Assembly (NCBI GenBank): GCA_034359265.1
Contig: CP136893.1
Span: 41,427,501 to 41,491,500, forward strand
Reading direction: 5' to 3'
Length of the DNA: 64,000 nt
Origin: Canna indica
Taxonomy: Eukaryota; Streptophyta; Magnoliopsida; Zingiberales; Cannaceae
Shown: piece by piece, positions 1-9,868 of the stretch
Layout of the letters: every line of letters starts with the position of its first letter
Position numbering within the stretch: position 1 is the stretch's first letter
The notes under the pieces: generated by a model
Seen by the model: the letters and a program-made list of their open reading frames with translations, nothing else
Told to the model about the DNA's origin: nothing
The model's database searches: none
Position numbers and translations under genes: made by a program

Positions 1-389
1 TCGACAAGGCTACTGCCAATTTTTTTACCTTGTTCGGTCGACCGACCGATCTACCGAACTCAGACTGAGCCTGATTTTTTCTTTATACTTGTTACATGTT
101 TTTTCATAGGTTTATTTAGCAAGTTCTAACTTGGATAACCTTAGAATTAGGCTTGGGATAAGATCGTCCTAGGGGTATATTACAAGATATCTACTTAGTC
201 TATACCCGAGCCTTTCTTTGACGTTCTTTTTCTATTGATTATTGACGATCTTTTCTTTCATTTCTCTGAACGAAGTTTGCATGCTTTTCTCAACCTCAAC
301 CTGAACTCAAAACTTCACACATAGATTAAATATATGTTTGTTGTCATCAAAATGAAGATCGAAGCTTAAGAGAAACCCTTAAGCCAACA
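1..389 (-). repeat. SIR1 3' LTR, 5' portion, cut by the window start
   Basis: In element orientation the LTR starts at 389 with TGTTGGCTTAAGG, directly after a polypurine tract. It is nearly the same as 2264-2750. Its last part, around positions 35-60, enters the GTCGAC/CGATCG palindrome zone typical of these LTRs. The LTR end is outside the window. Confidence 0.85.
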
Positions 390-690
390 ATCTCCCCCTT
401 TTTGATGATAACAAACATTACATGGAATTTTAAGAAAACATATGCATATTCTTTGTGAGTTTGAGTTAAGACATACATGAGTTAAGACATACAAGATATA
501 TAACCCAACAATTACAAAAATATATATAACTCAACATATGCTCCCCCTATCAATGTGCATACTCCCCCTATCAATATGCATATCATTTTTGTAGCTCCCC
601 CTAACTATATGCATCATAAAAACCAATGTGACCTTAGTTTTTCTCCCCTTTTGACATCCATCAAAAAGGGTAAGAATTAAGGTACAATTA
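390..690 (-). other. SIR1 multiple polypurine tracts before the 3' LTR
   Basis: The minus strand carries AAAAAGGGGGAGAT directly next to the LTR. Upstream within the next 300 bases are further GGGGGAG tracts (plus strand ctccccct at about 541, 564 and 596, and ctccccttttgac near 643). Repeated polypurine tracts upstream of the 3' LTR are a known Sirevirus hallmark. The stretch from 690 to about 905 is AT-rich untranslated element sequence with no other signal. Confidence 0.75.
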
Positions 691-904
691 ATAAGTGTCA
701 TCATGAAAACCAAGAAAGCCATAAAACCAAGTATCTACCACTATAGTCCTTCCTATTAATGTAAGCCTATAGAAGGCAAACATCAATAAGTCGCAAAGCC
801 CCACTACAAAGTAATACATAAGTGTGATGACACTTTATAGAATGCAATTTTTTTAAACGATATATGTTTTGAAAAAGAACATCTTAACCGCTAGGAAAAA
901 CATA

Positions 905-1495
905 GATCTCTAATTGCATCCTTAAGTTTGTAAAGCTTTCTTCAACCAAGGGTTTTGTAAATATATCAGCAAGTTATTTGTCGGTGGATACAAATTCTAC
1001 CGATATATTTCCCTTAGTCACATTATCTCTAAGAAAATGGTGCCTTAGACCAATATGCTTAGTCCAAGAGTGTAAAATAGGATTCTTTGTTAAATTTATT
1101 GCACTTGTATTGTCACAATGAATAGGTATGCAAGAATACTTAAGGCCATAATCTAAAAGAGTTTGTTTCATCCATTGGACTTGTGCACAATAGCTAGCCA
1201 CAATGATGTATTCCGCTTCGGTAGTTGAAAGTGCAACTGGGTGTTGTTTCTTTGAGAACCAAGAAACAAGACTCGCTCCTAAGAATTGACAACACCCATT
1301 AGTGTTTTTTCTATCTACTTTACACCCGGCAAAATCCGTGTCCGAAAAACCAATTAAATCAAAAGATGTATGACATGGATACCATAATCCTAAGTCAACC
1401 GTGCCCTTTAAATATCTCAATATGCGTTTGACCGCACTTAAATGAGATATTCTTGGGAAAGATTGAAACCTAGCACATGCACAAACGCTAAACAT
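905..1495 (-). pseudogene. SIR1 RNase H (copia), decayed
   Basis: This is the C-terminal RNase H part of a copia polyprotein, which degrades the RNA strand of the replication hybrid in the virus-like particle. The minus strand reads RFQSFPRISHLSAVKRILRY, then GFSDTDFAGC (first catalytic Asp region), LSTTEAEYI (catalytic Glu), HCDNTSAINL (Asp) and KHIGLRHHFLRD. An in-frame stop lies at 974; recognisable ADIFTKPL-type sequence continues past it to about 905. A frameshift near 1495-1500 separates it from RT. It aligns closely with the matching part of SIR2 (57641-58039 and 59816-59959). Not functional. Confidence 0.85.
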
Positions 1496-2263
1496 ACCTA
1501 CGGTTATCGGGTCTACTTGCAGTTAAGTAAAGAAGACTATCAATCATACCTCGATATCGTTTTTCGTCAACTTTGACACCCTCTTCAGCTTTGTCAAGCT
1601 TGATGGATGTGCTCATTGGTGTAGAAGCTGTCTTGGCTTCATTCATCCCAAACCTTTTGATGAGGTCCTTTGTGTACTTGGCTTGATTGATGAAGATTCC
1701 TTTGTTGGTTTGCTTGATTTGGAGACCAAGCATGAAAGAGAATTCTCCCATCATGCTCATCTCAAACTCATCTTGAATACACTTAGCAAACCACTTACAA
1801 AGAATTTTTTTGTAGCACCAAAAATAATGTCATCAACATAAATTTGAACTAATAACATATTATTTTCGTGATGTTTAATAAAAAGTGAAACATCGGCTTT
1901 TCCAACGTACCTTGTTCAATTAAGAAATTTGAAAGCCTTTCATACCAAGCCCTAGGGGCTTGTTTTAAACCATATAATGCTTTTTTAAGTTTGAAAATAT
2001 GGTTTGGAAACTCAAAACTTTCAAATCCGGGGGGTTGTTCAACATATACTTCTTCATTAATGAAACCATTTAAAAATGCACTTTTAACATCCATTTGGAA
2101 AAGTTTAAAACCTTTAAAGCTAACATATGCCAAAAGCATTCTAATTGCTTCTAATCTAGCCATGGGAGCATAAGTTTTATTATAATCTATCCCTTCTTGT
2201 TGATTGTACCCTTGTGCCACTAACCTAGCTTTGTTTCTAATGACTAATCCTCCTTCATCTAAC
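1496..2263 (-). pseudogene. SIR1 reverse transcriptase (copia), truncated and frameshifted
   Basis: Copia RT (RVT_2 family) is recognised by KARLVAQGYNQQEGIDYN, FQMDVKSAFLNGFINEEVYV and ALYGLKQAPRAWYERL on the minus strand. After a frameshift near 1850 the connection region follows (LGLQIKQTNKGIFINQAKYT). The region around the YVDD catalytic loop is present but broken, near 1800-1860. The N-terminal part is missing: homology starts at LDEGGLVIRN (2263) and everything beyond is LTR sequence, so the first residues of the long open frame across the junction (to 2328) are translated LTR, not RT. The intact counterpart order is seen in SIR2 at 59816-61177. Confidence 0.85.
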
Positions 2264-2750
2264 GTAGCCCTCTGCCATTTTTCACCATCTTCGATCGACG
2301 GACAGGTCGACGGAGTGGCTACTGCCATTTTATGGCATCATTCAGTCGACCATCCGGTCGACCGACAAGGCTACTGCCAATTTTTCTGCCTTATTCGGTC
2401 GACCGATCGGTCGATCGAACTCAGGCTGAGGCTGATTTTTTCTTTATACTTGTTACATGCTTTTTCATAGGTTTAGTTACCAAGTTCTAACTTGGATAAC
2501 CATACAATTAGGCTTGGGATAAGATTGTCCTAGGGGTATATTACAAGATATCTACTTAGTCTATACCCGAGCCTTTCTTTGACGTTCTTTTTCTATTGAT
2601 TCTTGACGATCTTTCCTTCCATTTCTCCGAACGAAGTTTGCATGCTTATCGCAACCTCAACCTGAACTCAAAACTTCACACATAGATTAAATATATGTTT
2701 GTTGTCATCAAAATGAAGATCGAAGCTTAAGAGAAACCCTTAAGCCAACA
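2264..2750 (-). repeat. SIR1 5' LTR remnant with GTCGAC palindromes
   Basis: The sequence repeats that of 1-389 and ends at 2750 with the same CCAACA terminus. At 2294-2425 it holds several GGTCGACC and CGATCG palindromes separated by GGCTACTGCCA-type spacers. The join to RT at 2263/2264 marks an internal deletion of the element. Confidence 0.8.
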
Positions 2751-3160
2751 ATATGTTGTATGTGGCATGAGTTTTATTAGAAGAAAATATGAGTGAGGTT
2801 ATCTAACCTTGTGGACTTAAATGTAAGAGGCGGAGCCTCCCTAGTTGATGTCACAAGCCATTATAAATTATGCACGGACATATGATATAGAGACATTAGG
2901 TACTCATACCTTGGGAAATTAAATACTTAAGGTTTGATTGTGATGGCCAGGGAAAGGGGCCAGATGCAGGCGGAAGCCTAGAAAGTGTTTAGAAAATTGA
3001 GGAATACCTTGTATGTGTATTGTGGACTTGTGGTTGAGATGACCGAGCTGAGGGCATACTTGGCCATTGCGGCTATTGCCCGACTCAGCGAGTGGCAAGC
3101 GTCTTGAGATTATGTCAGTGGGCCACGCTGACGTTAGCCCCGAGTGTTTTGGGTGGGACG
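2751..3160 (+). repeat. GYP-D 5' LTR, middle segment
   Basis: This segment resembles the middle of the gypsy LTRs elsewhere in the window, for example 7320-7512 (gggccagata, tgagatg-ccg-gag, gggtgggac). It is bounded on the left by SIR1 and on the right by a solo copia LTR with target duplication GGACG (3156-3160 and 10649-10653). Joined across that insertion it continues at 10654. The LTR start lies left of the window. The open frames here are not coding. Confidence 0.65.
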
Positions 3161-3690
3161 TGTTGGCCCAAGAGTTCAACCTTAGCAATACTCTTAGTTT
3201 TGATGATAACAAATATGGTTCTAATAGTTTCATCGAAGTTTGGTCTTAGGTTGGACATACGATACACATCTGAAGCTCGTTGGAAAAATAACGAAAAATC
3301 AAGAATCAGAGGCTTCGGAGTCGAGCATTTCAAAATTAGTTTAGGACTTAGTTTCTTTTATTGTAAATGCTCCTAAGACATAGTTTGATGTTCTCATTGA
3401 ATTTATAACCAAATAAACCAAAACCCGAACCCCAAAAACTTAAAAACTAGAGAAATCAGAAAACGGTCTTGAAAATTTCTAAGTATAGGCGGCTCCTTGG
3501 AGGGCTACATAATTTAGATATTTTCTTGCCTTCAAAAGTCCTAATAATTGTTCCTTAGGTAAAAATAAATTGAAGACATATTTTAAAGGAATTTTTGGAA
3601 ATCGTTAACCTCTAAAAAAATAAGGCTTGAAAGGCTAGAAACCTCCAAACTACCCAGAATTCCTAGAATGCCCTCATCCAATTTTTTAAA

Positions 3691-3945
3691 GGGTTAATTG
3701 ATGTATCTAGCCCAAACTATGGTCCTTTTCACAAATCTAGCTCATTCTTTTATTTGTATCAATTATATCCAAAACTACCGAATTGATATTAATTCTAGCC
3801 CGACGTCAGATGTCCGTCAATGCCTCCATTAGGTGTTGACGTGGCATTTGACTTAGCATATTAAAAAAATATATTTTATTAATCTTGTTGCCACGTCAGC
3901 ATTTAATTACCTACTTTTTAAAATAAAAAATTATTAAAGGTAGAC
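3691..3945. repeat. Left terminal inverted repeat of the Mutator-like element
   Basis: It pairs with the right end (8633-9868 minus the CACTA insertion). Shared blocks include agctagatttgtgaaaatga, aattgatacaaataaa and gacggacatctgacgtc in complementary orientation. The pairing continues into the AHL fragment, so the full inverted arm reaches about 4371. Confidence 0.85.
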
Positions 3946-4371
3946 CGTCTACATCGCCTTCCTCCCACGACACTTCCGACAACTACCTGCCCCCCAGCAA
4001 GGTAGACTGTCTAGCCGGTGGACCCTGGTTAAGCAAGGCCAAGCAGGAACGTCCCGGTCAGTGAGAGGATCTCGAAGCGGCCCTACAGCGCGATGACCGC
4101 GCCCGGGGCCGCGGGCTGGCGGAGCATGACATTGGCGACTGCACCCGGCCAAGTCGGCGCCGGCGGCGACCTCCATGGCGTGGCTGCGCAGTGCGTTGGG
4201 GCTGTTGCGGGTGATGAAGATAAGGGGCTTCGGCTTGTTCTTGGATCCCGGGGGCCGCTCGCGGGGACGGCGGTTGGCGATCTCGACCACGCCCTCCCTG
4301 TGGTCGTTGTCGTTATTGTCGCGCTCGTCGTCATCTATAGGGCAGAAGGACTTGGAATCCTTGGGTAACAA
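3946..4371 (-). pseudogene. AHL (AT-hook/PPC domain) gene fragment, left arm
   Basis: AHL proteins bind AT-rich DNA in the nucleus through an AT-hook and a PPC (DUF296) domain. The minus strand reads [15 protein letters not shown], an AT-hook region [16 protein letters not shown], then [20 protein letters not shown]. The AT-hook core RGRP is changed to RERP. About 65-70 bases of the PPC domain are then missing and the frame shifts; the other frame continues [18 protein letters not shown], a stop, and [10 protein letters not shown]. The type I AT-hook (GSKNKPK) matches intronless AHL genes. GC content is far above the flanks, as in many monocot AHL genes. It is the inverted counterpart of the fragment at 5576-5723 plus 8208-8632. 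It is a captured and decayed copy. Confidence 0.85.
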
Positions 4372-4834
4372 AATCTTGCTGCGCTTAAATCACTGTTTAA
4401 ATCACTGAAGCTTAAAGCTTAGAAATTGCTGCGCTTGCAGCAGGTAACAAAAATTGCATTCATGGTGAACATGGTAACAGAATTCTTTTCAAAATGAAAT
4501 TTATTAATATAAAACCACAAAATCAGCAAGAAGGGATTAGAATTCATCACTTGGAGAGTTCAAAATGAAGATAATAGAATAGACACAGCAAGAAGAAATG
4601 ATTAGAAGAAGAGAATTCATCTTTTCCGCGAGCTTTGATTTCTCCTTATATGGCTTCACCTACACTCGTGCACCACATATGTAACCTTCACAGTCTCTGA
4701 ATACAGGAAACTCACAAACCCAAACATACGCCTCTCTTGGCGTGGAATCCTCACATCATGAACAGGACCATACTGACTGTTAAAAGGGAATATGAATGAG
4801 CATACAATCATAACATATTTGTGATCATAGAAAA
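4372..4834. other. Unassigned spacer inside the Mutator-like element
   Basis: The sequence is AT-rich and lies between the left AHL arm and the CCCH fragment. Short repeats (ttgctgcgctt twice, around 4376 and 4427) are visible. It could be further captured gene sequence such as intron or 3' untranslated region, but nothing in it is recognisable. Confidence 0.5.
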
Positions 4835-5575
4835 TCAGAATTGATGTATTATTGAAACATGCGAGTATGACTGCTTGCTGCCCATGTGGCCTGCATTCGA
4901 AGCATAACTAGCAAATAGTTGTGAAACATCTGGATATTTCTTTCTACGAAAGGACAAGGTTGGCAAAGAGGCTATAGAAACAGGTGTCCCTCGCTTCGAT
5001 TTCAACAGCTCTATGATTTCGAATTCCAACTTTGCAAGAGAATCAGGTGTAATGGCTTGATCTTCATTTCCAAATTCATCCAAATTTGGATTATGTATAT
5101 TGGAGAAGCCATCAGGGGTACTTTGACCATGGAAGAACCGACACTTGATGCCATTCTTACAGTAGCCCATGTTATAATAATGACAAGCTTTAGGAGGCTC
5201 AAGCCACTCGGGATTTAACCTTGTGTGACTTCTGGAAACATAACCTCCAGCCAAAGCAGTCTCAGAACAATTATTTCTGTAGTGATCAAGATCTAAGAGA
5301 TGTAGATGATTCAATTGATCCTCCAAACCCAAGAGTTCTGTTTGCTTAGGCCCTCTAATTAAATCAGTATACGAAGGAGGTGTAATTCTAGATATTGGGG
5401 AAGTGACATCTGAGGATCCCATAATGGAGCAGCAACACGAAAGCTGGAAGGTGAAGAGAAAGGTTGTGAATTTGTAGGGGAAGAAGACACATATGGAACC
5501 TGCTGATCAAGGAGGGACTGCTTAGGACTAGGAATGTTAAATTTACGTGGTGAACTAAGATATGCTTTGGCATCA
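4835..5575 (-). pseudogene. CCCH zinc-finger protein gene fragment (C3H18-like)
   Basis: On the minus strand the frame from 5422 contains PPKACHYYNMGYCKNGIKC and then RFFHG, a C-X8-C-X5-C-X3-H zinc finger, followed by LAKLEFEIIELLKSKRGTPV and SIASLPTL. The latter matches the segment next to the zinc finger in plant CCCH proteins of the C3H18/C3H46 type (OST-HTH/LOTUS-like). Upstream, in another frame (5575 to about 5400), is SSPRKFNIPSPKQSLLDQQV and APLWDPQMS, so one frameshift separates the parts. The RRM and the protein ends expected of the family are absent. The C-terminal tail after SLPTL diverges. Exon-like pieces abut directly, as expected for capture. The family's role is RNA binding; this copy is unlikely to be functional. 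Confidence 0.8.
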
Positions 5576-5723
5576 TGGTGGGCTGGACACCTGGGCCTTC
5601 CCCGAGCGGAACCGGCGGCTTCCGCCCCCAAGAAGCTCGACGACCGAGGTGTCTAATCCCAAGGATTCCGAGTCCTTCTCCGGATCGGTCGGCACGGCCG
5701 CTGAAGACGATGACGAGCGCAAT
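5576..5723 (+). pseudogene. AHL gene fragment, right arm, N-terminal part
   Basis: The plus strand reads NPKDSESFSGSVGT and AEDDDER, the acidic stretch before an AT-hook. It abuts the CCCH fragment at about 5575 and is interrupted at 5724 by a gypsy solo LTR. The text ccaaggattcc is shared with the left arm near 4350-4371, which marks the inner limit of the inverted repeat; upstream of it (5576-5655) the sequence is present only in this arm. Confidence 0.75.
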
Positions 5724-8207
5724 TGTAAGACCCGGAAAAAATTTCCTAATATAAAAATCTGTTTTGGTGCAGCGTGCCAGACCCGGGGGTAGTCGAGTCG
5801 AGCCTCAGGATCGCCTCGAGTGAAAAGGTATTACTCGACTAATAATTCATGGAATCTATTTGGGTGATTAACTTTCCTTTTATGAATCATACCTTAAATC
5901 AAGTTAAATCGATTCATATTGTGGGTTGAGTCAGAACCCAAGTTGAGTTCGGGTTTAGTCGAGTCTCGAGTATGAGTCAAGTGAGTCCAGGAGCTATTTT
6001 TGGGAAGCTAGATGAGGGATTAAAACCCCTCATCTTGGAGCCGTGCGACTCATCCTTTGAGTCGCACAAGGCTGCCTAGGGAGAGAGGAAGAAGAGCTAG
6101 GAGAAGGGGGGGGGGGGACTTGGATCGATCTGGGATTTCGTGTCATCGCCGGAAAATTTTAAGTCGTCGTCACCCGATCTTTCATTCTCCGCAATCTAGG
6201 TGAGTGGTTAGAATTTGAAAGCATGGGGGAGGCTAGCCGAACCCCTAGTTGTGATAGGATGAGTTTTCTCGCGATCTTTTCGACGGATCTTGATTTTATC
6301 GACGTGTAATCACTATTTTGTACGATTTCTTGTTGGGTTACCTTGTTTCTTTGTCGATTTTTCAATTGCTAGGGCTGCCAAGACATGGGAAAAGGGGAAT
6401 GGTCATGCCAAAATTTTCCCCAATTTCCTTGACGGCAAGAAGGCCCTTAGATGATCTCATGTTCATGATTGATGTAGTTCAAATCGTAAATTTCACGCGT
6501 TATGAAGCATGTCTTCCCTAGATCTCTTTGATGTGGCCGAATGAACCCTACACCTCATGAAGAGGGTTCGGCCAAGGTAAGGGAAGTGGTAAAATAGTCC
6601 ATTGATATTAAGTTATATTCGGAATCGAAGAATTTGAGGTATAGCTAGAGTCTCCTTTCCCTTTCCTACCTTAAGGGCCATGGCCTAGCAAGGTTTTCCT
6701 TGCTCATTGCTCGGCCAAGGCTAGGGAGGGGAGAAGAGAGTAGCTTTAGATGGAAACTTACTTGATTATAAGGTCCACACATGTAGGTATGACAATACTT
6801 AGGAAGAAAATCAATCTTAGCAAGTAGATTGATTGATTTTGAATTGTAGGAATGCTAGCCTTATGACCATCCTTAGCATTAGATTTTTAAATTTTGAAAT
6901 GTTGCAATTGATTACCATGCTTAGTATTTCCTACATTTTTGAATTCATTACTACCTTGCCATGTTAGATAATTGTTTCTTATTGAGCTTAATTCCTAAGG
7001 TAGTGTAAAGTTGTTATGCATGAATAATGTGGTTATTTATAGTAGATGTTGTAACATTTGAATATTTTTCTTTAGATTATACATGCTGTCCAAAAATGTT
7101 CATGGGCGGAATTCCAAAGTTGGTACAAGGAATTCCTCACCCAAGGTAGTGTAGAAGGGTAGACAACATGTAATGCGTCGCGAGACGTCCTTCGTGTTTA
7201 TATGGAAACTTAGCTAGAAGACGATATCACTTCTAGGACTTCTTGTAAACATTTGGAAACCTAGAACTCCTACGTGTACACATTGTGAAAGGGCAGCATA
7301 AATTGTTGACCCTGTAGCCTGAATTGGGGCCAGATACGGGCAATGGCCAGAAGTGTATATATGGAAACCCTAGGATATTGATTGTTTGATGTGCTTGAGA
7401 TGGTCCGCCGAGGAGCGTGGAGGTCGGGAATGACCAATGCTCAGCTCGGCCAGTGTTGGGTCTTGAGGTGCACCAGCGGGCCCGCTAGGTGCCAGACCCC
7501 AGTTGGGTGGGACTAGCTATCCTTACCCCAGACGGTGTCCGAAGACTAGTGGACCATCCTAGTCGACGACCCGGGATTGTTTGCTTAAATATTGAGATGA
7601 TGTGGCCGATGGCCAGTATGGTACTACCTGATATGGTAGGGACGATTGTAGCCGAGATATTTATTCCATAAGCAAGCCCAAGGGCCGGATGCCGGAGGCT
7701 TGATAGGCCGAGATGGCAGGTTATCATATTGAGTTATTCAGATTGACCCATTGGGGTCGGTAGTCGCATTAGAAGTATTTTACCTCCTTGTACATTCATT
7801 TTGTTGCCTTATATGATACATGCATGAGTGAGGCTTATGTGGAGGTTCACTAGAGCCACTCACTGAGTCCCAAGTGGACTCACAATTTATTCTTTATTTT
7901 TGCAGAGCATGAGCAGTGACTTAGCTTGTCGACATGGTGCAGCTGGTGGGCGGGAGGTGGTGCCATATCTCATAGCGGCGTCCATGAGTCTTAGACCGGT
8001 GTCTAGTAGTGTTTGTTTTGTTTATGCACTGACAATTGTATTTGAAAAAGAGTTGTAAAACTTGTTACTTGAACGTTTAGTTATTTTGATGTTGGTGTTC
8101 TTACTTGTTTTGGAAAACATAAAATTGAGACTTTGAAAACTTTTAATAATGTGTGTTTAGATTTGTAGGCCCTGGCCTGTCACACTACCCTCAGTTGGGG
8201 CGTGACA
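5724..8207 (+). mobile_element. Gypsy solo LTR (GYP-G family) in the AHL fragment
   Basis: The LTR begins TGTAAGACCCGG and ends GGGGCGTGACA, 2484 bp, close to the 2442-bp and 2755-bp LTRs of GYP-G, which share its termini and many blocks (cttgggttcgg-type leader near 5930-6110, the caagtggactcac module at 7850-7920). Flanks are GCAAT (5719-5723) and GCGAC (8208-8212). The AHL family reading around the site favours GCGAC as the original, so two transitions explain the difference. No coding sequence; the open frames at 7485-7727 and 6318-6521 are incidental. Confidence 0.85.
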
Positions 8208-8632
8208 GCGACAAAAATGATGACGACCCCAGGGATGGCGCGGTCGAGGTCGGCAACCGCCGCCCCCGCGGGCGGTCCCTGGGATCCAACAACAAGCCGA
8301 AGCCCCCCATCTTAATCACCCGCAATAGCCCCAATGTGCTGCGTAGCAACGTCATGGAGGTCGCCGCTGGCACCGACGTGGCCGAGTGCATCGCCCACCG
8401 CATGTAGTGTGGGGTTAGCGTCCTTAGCGGTACGGGTGTTGTCGCCAACGTCACGCTCTGCCAGCCCGCGGCCTCGGGCGCAATCGTCGCCCTGCAGGGC
8501 CGCTTCAAGATCCTCTCACTGACCGGGATGTACCTGCCCGACCCTGCGCCGCCAGGGTCCACCGGCCTGATGGTCTACCTTGTCGTGGGGTAGGGACAGG
8601 TGGTCGGGGGAAATGTCGTGGGAGGAAGGTGA
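8208..8632 (+). pseudogene. AHL gene fragment, right arm, AT-hook and PPC part
   Basis: The plus strand continues the acidic stretch (DPRDGAVEVGNRRPRGRSLG), then NNKPKPPILITRNSPNVL, SNVMEVAAGTDVAECIAH, a stop, [37 protein letters not shown] and [13 protein letters not shown]. The AT-hook core RGRP reads RGRS and the PPC signature GRFEIL reads GRFKIL. Stops occur after AHRM and within the last strand of PPC. Unlike the left arm it keeps the middle of the PPC domain. Together the two arms show that the same AHL region was carried in both inverted arms. Confidence 0.85.
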
Positions 8633-9868
8633 TTCAAACAGTCTACCTTTAATAAAGTTTTAAAATTAATTTTTTATTTAAACAAGTAGGTAATTAAATG
8701 TTGATGTGACAACGAGATTAATAAAAAATATTATTTTTTAATATGCTGAGTCAGATGCAACGTCAGCACCTAACGGTGGCATTGACGGACATCTGACGTC
8801 GTGTTAGAAATGATATCAATTCGATAGTTTGGGATGTAATTGATACAAATAAACACAACAAGAAAAACAGGCATTAGTGACGGAAAAATCCGTCACTGAA
8901 GGGTAGTAGAGATGGAAATTTCCGTCACAAATTCCGTCGCTAAAAGTCTCGTGGCTAATTCTTCATTTGCTCTTCTGCGACGGATGTGTCCGTCACAAAA
9001 ATCTGTGACAAAAAAATTTCCGTCACAAAATCTGTCACTGATGTCGATGACCAAAAATAAATTTTTCGTCACTAATTGTGATATTAATTATAATTTTTAT
9101 TAATAAAAATATATCAACTATATTATATTATATATTTTTATACTCTAATATGATATTATAATAATATTATAATATTATATTATAATAATCAATAATGATA
9201 TTACATTACATTATTATTTATTCTTTTATAATATTTTTAATAAATTTATAAAAGATAGCATGATAGTAAACTTTTTGGTCTCATGAGGTGTCAATTTATA
9301 AAATTTAAGAAAATTAGGAGAGAAAAAAAGGCTAAAAAAATTATATTTATAATGGTTAAGAATAAGTAAAAAACCATTTTTAACCCACGCGGGACTAAAC
9401 ATGATAAAATTTGTTTTACTAATATTTAGTTTAATTTTGTGTCGGAATTCTATTTTCGTCACTGATTTGTCACTATTATGTTGTGGCTCAGTGGCGGATC
9501 TGTGACGGATATGAAAAAAAATTCAGTGATAGATTAGTGTCGAAAAATTAGTGGTGGAAATAAAATCCGTCACTATTTTGTCACTGATGCTATTTATTAA
9601 AAATTCTAGGCCAAATTGATCAAAAATTCTGTGACTGATTTGTGATGGAATCATCTTGTGTCGAATTTTTCGTCACAAATCTGTCACTATTTTGGAAAAA
9701 AAAAGTTCATTTCACACCATGACAAATCCCTCAAAAATCTGTCACAGTTTGTGACCGATTATAGCCGTCACAAAATTTCCGTCACTGATGCTCATTTTTC
9801 TTGTACTGAAAAGAATGAGCTAGATTTGTGAAAATGACCATAGTTTGGGCTAAATACATCAATTAACC
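8633..9868. repeat. Right terminal inverted repeat, interrupted by CACTA
   Basis: The segments 8633-8853 and 9809-9868 together are the inverted counterpart of 3691-3945. The left arm shows the uninterrupted sequence at the CACTA insertion site (aaataaaagaatgag in this orientation), so it serves as the empty site. Confidence 0.85.
8854..9808 (+). mobile_element. Non-autonomous CACTA (En/Spm-like) element, 955 bp
   Basis: The ends are CACAACAAGAAAAACAGGC and, inverted, GCTCATTTTTCTTGTACTG, close to the plant CACTA terminus CACTACAAGAAAA. Both ends carry one change from that form. The target duplication is AAA (8851-8853 and 9809-9811); comparison with the left TIR fits a 3-bp duplication exactly. 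Subterminal GTGACGG/CCGTCAC motifs occur many times in both orientations within the first 200 and last 350 bases, as expected of transposase binding sites. The centre (9080-9240) is almost pure A+T. No transposase. Confidence 0.85.

Larger units (their letters stand above)
1..2750 (-). mobile_element. SIR1, internally deleted Sirevirus-type copia element
   Basis: Read on the minus strand, the element is a partial 5' LTR (2264-2750), a decayed reverse transcriptase and RNase H, a polypurine region and a 3' LTR that runs off the window start. Both LTR copies begin TGTTGGCTTAAGGG in element orientation and share long stretches of sequence. Gag, protease, integrase and the start of RT are missing: the pol sequence stops abruptly at 2263 and LTR sequence follows directly. 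It lies inside the 5' LTR of GYP-D, so the likely target-site copy on this side is 2751-2755 (atatg); the other copy is outside the window. Confidence 0.85.
3691..9868. mobile_element. Mutator-like element (Pack-MULE type) with captured AHL and CCCH gene pieces
   Basis: The ends are long inverted repeats starting GGGTTAATTGATGTATCTAG (3691) and ending with the complement at 9868. The flanks are A+T strings (attttttaaa on the left, atttttaaaa on the right) that fit a 9-bp target duplication with a one-base slip. Between the ends lie AHL gene fragments facing inward in both arms and a CCCH zinc-finger gene fragment in the middle. No transposase is visible, so it is non-autonomous. The assignment to Mutator rests on TIR sequence style, TIR length and gene capture. 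Later insertions are a gypsy solo LTR (5724-8207) and a CACTA element (8854-9808). Without these it is about 2.7 kb. Confidence 0.8.

Noticed and set aside
3092..3376. Open frames spanning 3092-3376
   Set aside because: They cross the boundary between the GYP-D LTR and the copia LTR at 3160/3161, so they are chance frames.
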